Made by a program: the position numbers and the translations under genes. The notes beneath the pieces were generated by a model that searched no databases, was not told the origin of the DNA, and worked only from the letters and a program-made list of their open reading frames with translations. A stretch of DNA of 64,000 nucleotides from Halichondria panicea (lineage: Eukaryota > Porifera > Demospongiae > Suberitida > Halichondriidae). Shown here piece by piece: positions 29,380-41,853 of this stretch; the stretch's first letter is position 1; every line of letters starts with the position of its first letter. The stretch spans positions 7,116,315 through 7,180,314 of the forward strand of contig NC_087382.1 in the NCBI RefSeq assembly GCF_963675165.1, written 5' to 3'.

Positions 29380-32100
29380 ACACTACAACCCAGCACCAGT
29401 AGACTATTAACATGATGATTTACAGTACGTGTATGATGATAATTAATGCATATGACATTAATTGTTTTAGTAATGGCCGGGAAAACAATTATAATATAAG
29501 CAGGCCGTGCATGCATGCATGGTTGATGTAAATTGGTCAGAAGGTGCACAAAAAGGGCCGGGGTGACATTACATCCTAAAATAATAATTATAGTTATACT
29601 GTTGAGTTTGTATTATATAGACGCATGCACGAGTCCTCTTGTGCATGGTGGTTGGTGGCTCCTCTTTCTCTATTATACTTTCTAGCATGCAGTAGTATAA
29701 TTATAATCAACAACTACACACTTGCACACTTGCAAGAAACTTTTTCAGATTGGACGCATCATAACACAGTAGCAGCCAAGTAACTTAAATATCACGTACA
29801 AAGAATGAGTTCACTAGAAAAGGTGCATAAAAGAAGTAATCATGCATACAGCAAGGTGTGTGCAAATGGAAAGATGGTTAAGTATAAAATGTAGGTTACA
29901 CTAACAAGAGTTCATTATCTGTTGTTGATTTCTTCCATCAAAGAGTTAAAAGCAGATAATCTGCAGCAAAGAAAAAGTATGAAGTTAAAACAGGAAAACA
30001 ATCTTATCTTATACACATGAAATGGGAGTTAATTTCTGTTTGCGCCGAATACAACAGTATTCTAACCATAATAATTATAGCATAATGAAAGCACCACCGG
30101 TGCTGATGCCTCGGTGGAGGTACGTGCCAAAGGTACATGACATAAAGCTACTAATAGCTAGCTTTTATACACACATTGATATAATTATGCTGAACATTTT
30201 TAATTTTGCTGCATGCAGAATACAGAATCACAATGAAACTCAAAGAGTGGGTAATGATCGACCATGATTGTTGTTAAAAACAATAAGTTCAAGTCTAAAA
30301 TTAATGGCTGCAAGTCAGCAGAGCCTTGCAGCTCTCTTCTCACTCTTGCAGCTACCAATAGCTAGCAACACTCGGTGAACAAGTTTTGCTACGGACTCTT
30401 CTGAAAAGGATGCAATGGCATTCCAAGTAAGCAAACCTAGGCATAACTCGAGAACGAAGCTTTATTTTGCAAATCCACAAATACCAAGCCAAGAAAACAT
30501 GACTAGAAGTCTATATAGAAACTCTTAATTTATAAGGTACAGGCCTGTATTGTCTGGGCCAGGTTTTGTGGTGGCAGTACATGTACATTGTGTATCGACA
30601 ATGGGGATGGGTCTATGTGGTTCTTCTAGGTGGCAAGCACAAAACAATCATTAACCTCTAATTTTGGTTCTTAGAATTAGCACCGGGCATTAAGTAGATA
30701 GTAGTGTGTGCGTGTGCGTAGACTGTTTCAGCTGCTCAAGGACCAATGAAGTGCAAGTAAGCCTCCCTCAAGGTTAGATTTAGTTTACCCAAGTACACAG
30801 CCATGCACAAGCTAAGTTGAAGTATTACAGCAGCCAATATTAAGTCTAAGATAAGTTCTATACTTTATGTCAGCATTACCTCAAATGTGAATATAGCTTA
30901 CAATCAGCATGGCCCCAAGTGAATAGCTTACAATAATTATTCAGTATACTAAGTTGTTCTGAATGCAACAGATGTATGGGGAGGGTTGGTGCACCGTTAA
31001 AGACTCTTTAACCCATCATTCTCGACTCTCAAGGTCGGGCATCTGTTTGCTTTTTATACCTGTATGGTTTTGTGCTGTTTGCTCTCCTTTTTTTTGCTTG
31101 CCTAACTAGATAGGATAATACAAGGTCTCAAGGATCCACCACTAAGTTTAATATTAGAGCATCAGATGCCAACCTTTTTAAAAGATTAATTAAGATTAAT
31201 TTAAGTGAGCATTTGAGCTAATAACGCGAACAGTTGACACAATTTCTCTCACACAAATGATACTTTTGTATACCCTCAAACACACACACACAGACACACT
31301 ACCGTATACCTCGCTTGTGCATGCGCACCGAGGCATAATAATTATAGTAATTGTGCATAATATATATACCCCTACTTGGGGTCTGTATCATAGCAACTGG
31401 GTGGGGTTAACTACCATAAACTCACTTTCCTTGAAGGCGCACTGAGAGATCTATACACAGCATAAGCTATAGACACTACAGATGGGGCTCACTGACATGC
31501 ATAGACAAGTTTGAAACTTAGCTACAAGCTTGTCATTCGTTTTTGATACTGTTAGCTACAATTGTAGTTGTATCCAAGGTGAGTTAGCTTAGGTAGCAAG
31601 AATTTTTCATTCCAGTGGGTATATAACACTTACTGTCCACTAACGTAAAACCATCCTGGCCTCGGGGCTTTGCCCTCGTCCTTGGAGGTTTACTGCCATA
31701 CATTCTGATGTAGTGGACAATATTAAACAGTCATACCTTCTGGGACACAACACTCTAGTTTAAAGTGAAGCAATGATTAAGTAGGGCCTTGGTATAATTA
31801 ATTCAATACTAGCCTCCTCTACAGGCCTCGAGGGAATTAACAAGGAGAGGAAATGGACGTGGGGACAGAGCTATAATTATATTATTCTCAAATTAACACG
31901 TTTGCCTTAGTGTACACCACGAGCACAACATACATGTGCGATGTCAGACGAGCTACCTCACAAACTTTATCATGCATGGCCACATGACTCTGTTACAACA
32001 TTGTGAACTAGAATCATGCTATGGCAAGGAGATAATTATCCAATACGAGAAATTGAGTGACAGTGACACACTCCACAGGAAGATTAGACCATACATTATT
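29380..32100. other. Intergenic region between convergent MAGUK and WAC-like genes
   Basis: This holds a copy of the hairpin-ended repeat (30083-30540), broken before its second end. Pieces of that end follow at about 30715-30760 and 31297-31340. I see no gene. Confidence 0.55.
30083..30540. mobile_element. Hairpin-ended interspersed repeat, interrupted copy
   Basis: It starts TAATGAAAGCACCACCGGTG then CTGATGCCTCGG. The interior matches the copies at 5860 and 20058 (GGCATTCCAAGTAAGCAAA; CAAATCCACAAATACC). The distal end is displaced to about 30715-30760 (GACTGTTTCAGCTGCTCAAG). Confidence 0.75.
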
Positions 32101-35080
32101 TTATACACACCTGACATCAGTTGTCATTGTGGATAATTTTACAGCCTCCAGCCTGAGTTGGGACACAGACTCTCTGGTGGAAATGTGTATGGAGTCAGTT
32201 ACTGATACTTCAAGGGTGTTACGAACACAACCATCAACCTGTGACAATTAAAATGTGCAAATTATTATGCTTATACATGTGTGTCTATAATTATAATACT
32301 AACCTGAGACTGAATAGCATCATTATGTTTTGTCCAGCCGTCCACCAGACTCTTGTCCACTAGTTCATCATTTACCGTTACACTTTGTAGATTAGTTTTC
32401 AAGGAAGACACGTCAGGAAAGCTATATCCATCCATTGTAGTATAACCCAATCTGGACATTGCAGTATGCATACTTGCTGCTTGTAACGAAGACACAACTC
32501 CTTGCATAGAAACTACCGGGCTGTATGTTGCAACATGAATATTAGCAGGAATTTTGAATATGTTTCCCTGAATAGGTTGTCCAATTGAAGGTGTCAAAAT
32601 AGGTGGAGTCCTGGTAATGGGAGATTGGATGCGAGGGGAGCTGGGATGTGAGCCAGGCTGGGAGAGACGAGTAGGGAGGGCGGGTTGAGGAGTAAAACAT
32701 AAACTTGAGTCATAGCTCTGGGGGGGGGGGGAGAGGTAAAAAATTAAATCTGTATACATGTTACGTGACAAGTTGTCTTGGTGATATACAGTACAGCCTA
32801 AATTGTCCTTAGACCAAATTTTTCAATTGATGACAGCGCCAGGCTGTGTCCGTCACGATTGTAAACTGCATTGCTGGCAATATACTAATTCAGAGCGCTG
32901 GCTCATTTTAACACGTAACAACAGGCCACACTAGAGGAAGACTATTCTGCCGTTGTTACAGCGTTTCGATGGTTATCCACATGCCTGTTACGAACAATGC
33001 CTGCTCCCAAGAATAGATTCTTGCTGCTAAACAAAAAAACTGCTACATGTATACGTGCTATACGTACGGCACACAGGCTTTGAAATCTAGCTTAGCTTGC
33101 AAAAATGGAAATTTCTGAGGGGCTGTGTTTTACTATTGGAGTCTATGCATGTGCATGCAAGGTCATAATTATCAAAGATGGCTGAAAATAGTGCAATTGC
33201 GCATACAGTTAATTACAGTAGTTACGTTTAATGGTGTTATAAATTGGAATGGAGACGAGACAAAAGATAGACAAGGAGTACACGGTACATGTAAATTATA
33301 AATGAGATGCTACCTGCTGTTGCTGTGAGAATTGGTTTTGTAGCATAAGAGCTTTTTGCAGTGGGTGAAGACCTGCAGAAAAATTGTAGTGTAGAACATT
33401 CCGAAAAAAAATTGTAGCAACATTTAGAAGGGAGTTTACCTGACGTGTCCATTATCACAGGCTGTGTTGAGCACATGAGACTATGAACTGACACTACAGG
33501 AGTGCTGGGGCCATTTAGAGCCAAGTGGGAAGCATACTCCAACTTTTGCCTACTAGAATAGGGTGTGGGGGTCCGCAAGTCTAGACTATCAACCTGCATG
33601 TATATTGGTGGTATTAAAGTGTTCCCATAATCAGGCATGCTTACAGTGTTTGCAGGGTTGCCATTTCTGTTGGCCAGGTCTATAAAATGAGGAGGTGTGG
33701 AGCGACTGGCCGGGGTGGTAGGGGACACCAGAACGGGTTTAGATTTGGGAGTGATGGGAGACAACGCTGAAGGGGGAATCAAACCAGTTCTGGCATGAAT
33801 ATGTAGTGCATGCGATAGCTAGCATGCAGCTACTATAGCTGACTGGCTTACATGCATAACAAAAATGTTGCCACACCTGGTATGCCTGTGTGTTCGTGTT
33901 TCACTGGAATCTTGTCAGCTTGATGTTTCATGCCACCAGGTGAGCGAGACACACTCCGTGAGTGACTGTTACGATATACTGACGAATGACTGAGAAAATT
34001 ACAGGAGGGAGTACAAAGTGAAATGATTCTAACAACCGAACTAGAATTGGCCGGGAAAAACCGTGAAATTTTTGCGATGGTTCACTAAGTTGCAAAATAA
34101 TGCTGTGGTGTCCCAATCCACACAGTTCAATCTATGCTTTCACAATAAACCGAAACTCAACGGCACATTGCCCCAGTATGGGTTGCAAAATCGTTTCAAA
34201 ACTTGAAAAAAAAGCCGTTTCTAAACTTATAGAACACCAAAAATGTACAATACATAATCATATTGCCGTTTGTGCACACTACCATACTACTATTAATAAC
34301 ACACCCAGTGCGCTCTTTGTCTTTTCCCTCTCCCCTGTGCCCTAGGTGATGGTCATGACGAGGCTTACGATGGCCATCCCTATGGTTCATGTCGTTCTGG
34401 GAGCGCAAGTGTGTCCGAGGGGTGGAGGTGTGACTGGCTTTCACAGAAGATGTATTGCTGGTTTGACGAGATGATGACTTGCCAACAGGAGATGTTAAGC
34501 CTTCCTTCGGCCTATAATTATGACGACATAAACTGGTTTTATAACACCTTATACTACATGTACATGTACCGGTATAAGTAGCTTATCAAGACTTTATAAG
34601 ATGTGCACGACCTATTATCAAGCTAAAGTACACACTTTTTAATGTTTCCACTTGGTTTTTCCCACTGAGATTTGTCTTCCTTTTTGTTGTAAAAGTAGAC
34701 TCTTCCCGACGAGCTGACGTGCTCAGTCCATACAGCACTATTATCCTCAATACTTCTCTTACGTTTTGGCGTCTTGTGGTGGTGATCGTGAGAACGAGAC
34801 TTCAAGTCACGTGATTGGCTCGTTTTCTCGTGTGATCTACTTTTCAAATCAGATATGTGATTACTGGCCCTAGGGTGTACTCGAGAGTTTGATGAGACGT
34901 GGCGTAGACTGTGAGTTGAGGATACAGAAGGGTCGTCAGACGAGTTTCTACGGCTAGTCCGATGCTCGCTATCAGACTGTGTAATTTAAAATGAATGCCA
35001 ATTAATAGTGATGATAAGTAAATACAAATACACAACGCCACACACACACACTAAGAACATTTTTTTATTACCACTGTCAT
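32101..35080 (-). CDS. WAC: WAC-like WW-domain adaptor, about nine exons
   Basis: WAC binds RNA polymerase II and the RNF20/40 H2B ubiquitin ligase and also acts in autophagy. Exons are 35072-35080 (ATGACAGTG), 34636-34976, about 34315-34511, 33877-33978, 33440-33789, 33314-33372, 32304-32717 and 32101-32238. The second exon opens SDSEHRTSRRNSSDD. After a Ser/Arg/His-rich stretch it has a WW domain, VWTEHVSSSGRVYFYNKKED then KSQWEKP, with both signature tryptophans and the final proline. The rest is Ser/Pro/His-rich disordered sequence with a polyglutamine end to the small exon (NQFSQQQQ). The C-terminal part includes SLVDGWTKHNDAIQSQ and TRESVSQLRLEAVKL, which may form the helix expected at the WAC C-terminus. 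The overall order (basic disordered, WW, Pro/Ser-rich, helical end) matches WAC. The exon 3-4 join is uncertain in phase, and the last exon may splice further at GTGTGT rather than ending at 32101. Confidence 0.68.
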
Positions 35081-35192
35081 CGTGTCTTGATTCCCTCTCC
35101 TTGGAGTAACACTGCTGGATGGCGTGTGTATACGTGAGACAACCAGTTATTACAGAAATGGTGAAAAATACAATCTAAAAGCAGACATGCAG

Positions 35193-36326
35193 TCACACCT
35201 TCCCTTCCTTTGTGACTGCTTCACATACGCTCAAGTAAAAGGTACTACCGTACAGAGGGATACTTTGGTGGGGTAAAGAACTTTCGTTTATCATGAAAAA
35301 ATGACTTTTTCGTACTTCATTGCCTGCGTTCCAGTAAACCTCGCCTAGTTTTTTGTGAAGGTCATACTCAAACCATGAAACAATCAACACCAACCCGTCT
35401 TGTTTACAAAAATAACGAATAACTTTTACCCAGTATGCTAAAGTGGGAGAATTTGGATCTTGTACATGTTGCCAGGTGTCCTTTGTAAGACTTGGTTTTG
35501 GAGAATAAGATGGAAACCATTTTGTTGTCGGCATGGTATACAGAAGGGTACGACTATAACTGCCACGTACAATTTGTAATAATTATTAGTAACACAGCAG
35601 AACTGATTTCGTTTCAGAAACTACAGATCTACATATTTAGTTAAGAATGTGCACATTCTAGTATACATGTATAATACTATATGCAGACCTGTCATGGAGG
35701 ATCCTCTCCCTTTCAGTCATACTGGGTCTTCCCTTCCGGTAGCAGGTCAGTAAATGATCTTTCAACAGTCCAGAATTCACAACAGCACGGAGTACAGGGC
35801 TTAGCTCACGCATTGGGCCACATTTGCCCACTAACACACACAAAAATCACAGCAGTGAAGAAGTTGCACTGTACTGTATCGCCCCTGGTGTGGTTATTCT
35901 AAATAACACCCACCACACAGTATGACAAGGTAACAATTCAAAGAATGTGTCTAATACTGGATCAGCATAAAGCACATATCATATATCGTGTTGTCTCTAC
36001 ACAGATGAAGAAAACTGATGGAGGGAGCTTTCTTTACTTGCTGGGTAGTTCACAAATTCGGTTTTTGGGCTGACACTCACGTCACGTGCACAACACTTCA
36101 CCTTTGACCCAACTGCCTCCCATAGGGCATGGGAGGGGTGAGGGGCGGGGATCAACAACTTAACCTGAATTATGATATTGCACTGCACTGTGCATATCTT
36201 CAAATTGCAAAGCAGTTGCGCCTGATGTTTGTATCCAGAACTTGAGTTGCTGACAGTAAGTTCTTCTACTTGGCCTGTGGTGATTTTTTCCATTGCATTA
36301 CTATTAAAAACGTTTTGTCTAGCCAT
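35193..36326 (-). CDS. BAH-like domain protein, three exons, otherwise unrecognised
   Basis: Exons 36038-36326 (ATG, MARQNVFNSNAMEKITTGQ), 35689-35830 (MGKCGPMRELSPVLRAVVNS) and 35193-35559 join in consistent phase (1, then 2) and give about 265 residues. The last exon reads AYWVKVIRYFCKQDGLVLIV, then SWFEYDLHKKLGEV, GNEVRKSHFF and PLYGSTFYLSV. That order (VKV-I-x-F, WFEY, NEV-x-x-S, a final hydrophobic strand) resembles bromo-adjacent homology domains, which bind nucleosomes or histone tails. This is a pattern match by eye, not a confirmed assignment. The N-terminal part has no feature I recognise. The stop at 35193 lies only 112 bp before the WAC-like start codon on the same strand. The start codon lies 123 bp from the divergent exostosin start. 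Confidence 0.5.
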
Positions 36327-36449
36327 AGATTCAAGAGATGGTCTACCCGCTTAGCCCATATCATATCAGCATGTGATTTGCATCATACACTGTGCATTCA
36401 ATCATAGAGACCAGATCTCACAGCTACAGCAGATAGCTGCTGGTCAAGT
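36327..36449. promoter_or_regulatory. Short bidirectional promoter region
   Basis: Only 123 bp separate the divergent start codons of the BAH-like gene and the exostosin gene, so both 5' UTRs and core promoters must overlap here or lie within the genes. I see no TATA box in a convincing place. CAGCTACAGCAGATAGCTGC gives a small imperfect palindrome near 36421-36440. Confidence 0.5.
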
Positions 36450-39400
36450 ATGAGATGCAAGGCAAGGAGTGCAGGACTTGCTATTGTGGTGTTGATGCTC
36501 GGCGCCGCTGGACTAATCTACGTACACCTCCAAACAGAGGCCCTTCATCAGAAAGCAGTGAGTGATAGACTGTCATACTGTAATCGTATGTAAATCCCTT
36601 GTAGCAAGGTTCATTTAGAAAAGCAGATTGAGGTAAAGGTATAGCGTGTTTGGTACATGTATAAAAGCAGACATAATTATAGCGGATAATTTTCGTAAAA
36701 AATTCATTAATATTCTTGGACAAGCTGACCTGACGAAAAATTTACCCACAACAATGTAGGCATGTTTTATCGGAATGGATGTATGCAGCGCATGTAATGA
36801 ACAAACGAAAATCACCACTGCTCAATTCAACGAATTGCCCCCACGAAAATGTCGCAATTAGTGATGCCCTTTATGCAATACGAAATGCTGTGTTGATATC
36901 TGTACGATGAATCATATATCTTTGAAAACAACTAGCTACATGTATAGCCAACTCTTGGTATAGTGCTATTTGCTTCCCACATTCATTAGGAATTTGATAT
37001 GATAAAGGTCAAGTCAACTGTCTTTTGGGAGTGCTACCACATACATGTATAGTATGGATGTGTTATTATTGCATGCATGCAAGACTTGTATACGCATGTA
37101 CTCACAGTCTGTGATAAAACGGGTACAACCTGTCTGCTACATGTATGTCAAAACCCGCTAACTATAATCGATGCATATAGATATACTGTACTTATTACGG
37201 TCTAGATGCTGTCAGCTTCAGCAAGGTATTTTAAGGTCTAATTCCAAAGGTCTAAGGGGCAAATACCATGCCATCCACCTTAACATTCTTGCTCTAATAA
37301 GTTCAATATTGATCATGTAAGAAGATTTGCTAGACATGAGACAACTGCACTTTAAGCTACATTAATTGTACACTCATGCAATAATTATTATTAAGAAACA
37401 CAATCAGGCTTGCATGTACACACAGTACGTGTCATTAATTCGCAATTGATTAATTAGCTACGCATTCGAATACCGGTATACGGTAGATGATTTGACCTCT
37501 ATCAATATCAAATCCTAATGCATGTGGGAAGCAAGTATATATAGCAACTAAAGTCTTGGTAGTTTTATTTGAATAAACAGCCAATGTTTATTCCTAAGAC
37601 TCTGTATACACACAAGCGTGCGTTATTGCTTTAATTAGTTTTTAGGAGCATGTACATAAGATTGTTGAAAGCATGTTAGTTTGGTTCATAAGGCTCAAAC
37701 CCTTACTGTAAATACCTTGTTGTTTTCTAATGAAGGTCGGGGGATTGAGAAAACAGACCGATAGAGTGCTTACGCTTAGTATATAACTGTAGCCGAGATA
37801 TTTAGTTATTCAACTTTTTTACTTTGCACGTGCAATGTACTATATACTTAGCTTCACTGAGCCGATGCGCAACTACTAATATTTGGCCAGTCATTGTCAC
37901 TTAGGTTTCTGGGTCGGTAAATAGCAAAAACGCTGACCACTATAATTCTCACTGAAAGGTGTGTTACATATATCGGTTAAAGCTTGGCTCTAAGCTGTGT
38001 ATCAACGCATGAATCACTACTCCCTTTCAGCCCCCAAAGTACGTACGAAGCAATGCGATACTAAAACAGGACATGAGTACTAGTGTGGCTGTTTCTAGAT
38101 CTAGAGCTGTCAATTATGTGACTCACACTACATATGTTAAACTGGAAGGGGTGGACTCCTCTGAAAATGTGAGTGAATGCTGTACGTGCATGTCACCATT
38201 ACATGCATGTGTGCATCTATAGGTTCAGTGTTTGGGGCAACCCCAGTCTGGTATACTTTACCCCAACTCTTTGTATGGTTACATGTGCATGCAGCTTGTG
38301 AATTACTTTCAGTTCAGTATCTGGTGCCCAAACCTTGGCTAGTGGCACTGCATGCTGCCGAATGTTTAATTGCTGTTGACTTAATCAAACCACCACCACC
38401 ACAAATACACGTATCACCCGTAGGACATGTTTGCCGCCTATGGAGCCTCAATCGATCAGCTCAAGCGCATTTGTTCAACTCTAAACGATTGTAATGGTTT
38501 CAACAGTGAGGGTTGGGTGAAATCTCGAGTGGACAACAAGCACAGAGTGACGTCCATTGACCTCTACATCAAGCACAAGGTGAAACGAGAGGAAGTAAGA
38601 GTGAAGACTGATCGTGATGCTGGAGTGTTCAAACATCATATGACAGATTACGACATCATGGACAAGAATCTTAAGATGTATCCTTTAGAACTCTTAAATT
38701 TTTGTTGAGTTACGTATACATTTGTATGACCATTCTTCTGATTTCATGCATGGCACTATACATTTGTAATTAACACTGTAGTTTAGTGATAACAATTCCC
38801 CCAAATCCTGTATAATTTATCTTAACTTTATGATGGTTGTTCAGATACGTATATAGCACTGAAATTGGAGAAGTCATGCCATCTTATATGGACTACAAGT
38901 ACGGAGTGGAGCACTTATTCATCAGTCTTTTGGCCAAGAGCAAGTTCAGAACAGAGGTAAAATGTATGTGCAATGTACTAAACTTAGCTTCCTCTGGTTC
39001 TTCAGCGTAGTTGGTTGATATTACTTTTGCGCTTAGTCCCATACATGTATTAAATATCGTAATTGGGAAATGTCATTCATACACACATCACCTACAGGAT
39101 CCAGAAAAGGCTACGTTTTATTTCATCCCAGCCCGGTGCAGTGCGTATCGCAAGTCTGTGTCGAATCTGGCTGAAGGGATCAATAAAGCTGCGGACACCA
39201 TGAATCAAATAGTAGAATATATCAAATTTAATTATCCATATTGGAACGAGAGCTTGGGAACAGACCATTTTTATGTGTGTGCTCATGATATGGGTACAAA
39301 CCTGGTGAAACGATCGGATCCCAACCTTTGGAAGAACAGTATCGGTCTTGTCAACACGGCTGATAGCTCAGAGCCTATGTTTGTACCCCACAAAGACATA

Positions 39401-40294
39401 TCACTTCCCCCTCATCCTGGAAGGGGCTCTATAGACTGGGCTGTTATAGGGCAAGGAGGGGTGCCCTTTGATCCAAAAGTGAGGACCAAGCTGGCATTTA
39501 TGGCAGGTCATCCTGGAAGGTGTGTACAAATAATTTATGTCAGCGAGTGGATTCGATGTGACTGCTGTTCTGTAGTTTCGCTAGCCACGCATTATTATTT
39601 GCAGATAAAACACATAAAACTTACTTTGCTAATTCTAAAAAAAATGTTGTCACTCAGAGGCCCAGTAAGACCACAACTCTATCAGTTGTTTGAGGATGAC
39701 ACGGACTTCCACCTAGTGAAAGGCTACATCAGTGACGAGGATTACATCCTGTAAGTTTCTGCGTTCTTAAATTCTTAATCCTAAAAAGTATCTGCATCCA
39801 TACACACATTATAATCATCCCTTGCACAATGTGCAGTGCATTAAAATCTACTACGTTCTGCTTGTGCCCACGAGGCAACAAAGCATGGAGCCCACGTCTC
39901 ATGGATGCTGTCTGGTTTGGTTGTATTCCGGTGATAATTGCTGATCACTACATTCTGCCTCTATCTTCCATCATTAACTGGAGCACAGTTGCTGTTACAG
40001 TGAAGGAGAGTCAGGTGGGTACATATGTACATAATTATGACATTGCTATTTAATTGGTTACTATAGTCACATCCGTTGTGGACATAATACTATGTGTACA
40101 CTTTCCAGATTGCTGAACTAAAACAAATTCTTGTGTCGGTTACTGATGAGCAACTCACTCAAATGCAAGCAGCTATCATTTCAGTACAGAAACATTTAAC
40201 ATGGAATGATCCTCCTCAGCCTTACGATGCGTTCCAATCTGTTCTTTTTGAACTATGGCGTAAACGAAATGTTAGAAGAAAACAAACTAATTAA
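36450..40294 (+). CDS. Exostosin-family (GT47) glycosyltransferase, type II Golgi membrane protein
   Basis: Exostosins transfer sugars in the Golgi; animal members build heparan sulfate. Exons are 36450-36557, 38031-38168, 38424-38677, 38845-38956, 39098-39519, 39658-39750, 39837-40014 and 40109-40294, all in phase. The first exon gives MRCKARSAGLAIVVLMLGAA then GLIYVHLQ, a signal anchor placing the catalytic part in the lumen. The core opens KMIYVYSTEIGEVMPSYMDY and continues ATFYFIPARCSAYRKSV, DHFYVCAHDMGT, FMAGHPGR, FCLCPRGNKAWSPRLMDAVW and FGCIPVIIAD. The CPRG...SPRL-x-DA-x-x-x-GC-x-PV motif is the GT47 nucleotide-sugar signature. The protein is about 490 residues, within range for single-domain GT47 members. 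It lacks the second GT64 domain of animal EXT1/EXT2, so its substrate cannot be assumed to be heparan sulfate. Pieces of CCGTAT-like repeat sit in the 1.5-kb first intron. Confidence 0.86.
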
Positions 40295-40913
40295 TTTATC
40301 TAGAGTCATATTTTTCATTTTTTCTCGCCACAATGATTGTCTGCTGTTCTATTCATCATAATTGTCACTAAAATGTGGCAATATAATCATACCAGCTGTT
40401 TTTTTAGGATCCGAGGTTATGTTTGGCCTTAGGGTACCTACCTGTAGCTTAGAAATGTTCACAGTTGATCACACGTTACGCCCTCTCAGCTATAGCTAGA
40501 GTACTCTTTGCTCTCAGCTTTGAGTCAAAATCTGCTGTTACACGGCCAATAATTATTAACAGCACTGTACAAATCATTTTAATGTTCAGGTCAATCAATT
40601 ATCAGATGAAAATTAATATATCCTACAGGAAAGCTGGCAGAAGTGTTCCTCTCACAGACAATATATTAAGCAACAACTTTCTGGAAAATGATCCATGCAG
40701 TGCAAACTTTCTAGAGCTGCATAAAATAATGCTCAAACCGATAATCGACTGCCCATAATTATTAACTGCTAGCTAGCAGCTGAGAGACAATCTAAAGCTC
40801 TCAAAGACTACATTTATTCTTCTAATTTTAGGTATCGATTAAACCAGCACCCTGGTGGTAAAGAAACTCTATAAAATGATATTCTTTGCCATGCATGTAC
40901 AACTACCGTATAG

Positions 40914-41105
40914 CTGGTTATTTTTTTGAGGTTTTCGAGGATTGACCTAGAAAAATGAAAACTTAGTGTCTCGAAAATTGGTTTACATCCAGTATTGAAA
41001 CTTCTCTACTGTAGGGGTGTGGTCATTTGAACCACTATCCTCGAAAATAAATCCTTGAAATATTTAGTTTGGGCAATCTGCGAAAATAACCTGCTATACG
41101 TACCG
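40914..41105. mobile_element. CCGTAT-type MITE
   Basis: The left end is TACCGTATAGCTGGTTATTT and the right end is AAATAACCTGCTATACGTA. It is decayed but clearly palindromic, with TCGAGG/CCTCGA stretches inside. Confidence 0.72.
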
Positions 41106-41334
41106 TATTACTAGAATATTTTGCTGGTGAAAAACCTTTGCGAATGATCGAGCCAAATCAGCAGAAAATTTGACCCTTTCCAATCTAACTATTAATTGTG
41201 TTCTGGCAAGGATTGTGTGTATTTACTAGTAATAATTTAGGTTTTGCAAATTTTATTGTTGCAAATTAATCAACCCTCGCAAAATTCACAAATGTTTGAT
41301 TCTCGCAAAACATTCTAGTAAATAATACGGTATA
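41101..41334. mobile_element. CCGTATTACTAG-family MITE, best copy
   Basis: It starts TACCGTATTACTAGAATATT and ends AACATTCTAGTAAATAATAC then GGTA. The ends are inverted repeats flanked by TA. Related copies are at 15437-15641 and 56098-56323. Confidence 0.85.
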
Positions 41335-41853
41335 GAAAATTGTTACAGCATAAAACATTATTTTACGTTTTACTTTCCCCTTCTATTTTTTCCTCGAGAC
41401 AACCGGTAGCATTTTGTACTCCACTTTCCAATGACATGCCATAAAAATGCTTATAGAACTATCACCCATACAATAAATCATTTAATGTCACAAATAATTA
41501 TAAGCATGCAATTATCTGCATATAATTTTATGGCCAGCATTGTTTCTTCCAAAATGTGCAATGTGCTAGCTGGGGAAAACACCAAAAAGCGTTGAAACAA
41601 GAAATTCGGCGAGAGCATAATTATAACTAGCATTGTTATAATTTGTTTGAGTGCTTTCCTGGCCAATCCTAGGCATACTGGATCATCAAAGGTAGTATTA
41701 CTCCTCCTCCTGGTAGTATTACTCCTCCTGGTAGTAATTAAAACCTAGCTTTCTTAAAGGATATCTTTACCAGATTAATTTTGGTACAGCTTCGGCCTTT
41801 TTTGGATCTAAAAGACAGGAACTATTTCTTGGCTATATTACAGTCTAGTGGAC

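Larger units (their letters stand above)
40295..41853. other. Intergenic region with two abutting MITEs
   Basis: Downstream of the exostosin gene lie a CCGTAT-type element (40914-41105) and a CCGTATTACTAG element (41101-41334) back to back. A short tandem of TAGTATTACTCCTCC lies at about 41694-41737. I see no gene. Confidence 0.6.

Noticed and set aside
35072-36326. A single BAH-WAC fusion gene
   Set aside because: The BAH-like frame ends in a stop at 35193. Joining it to the next exon gives a phase that hits a stop at the SDSEHR exon. Treating ATGACAGTG at 35072-35080 as a start gives a clean phase-0 join, so two genes fit better. Transcripts could still overturn this.
38177-38494. Plus-strand 105-residue frame before the third exostosin exon
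   Set aside because: It is a different frame through the intron and the real exon 38424-38677. The exostosin reading is supported by phase and family similarity.
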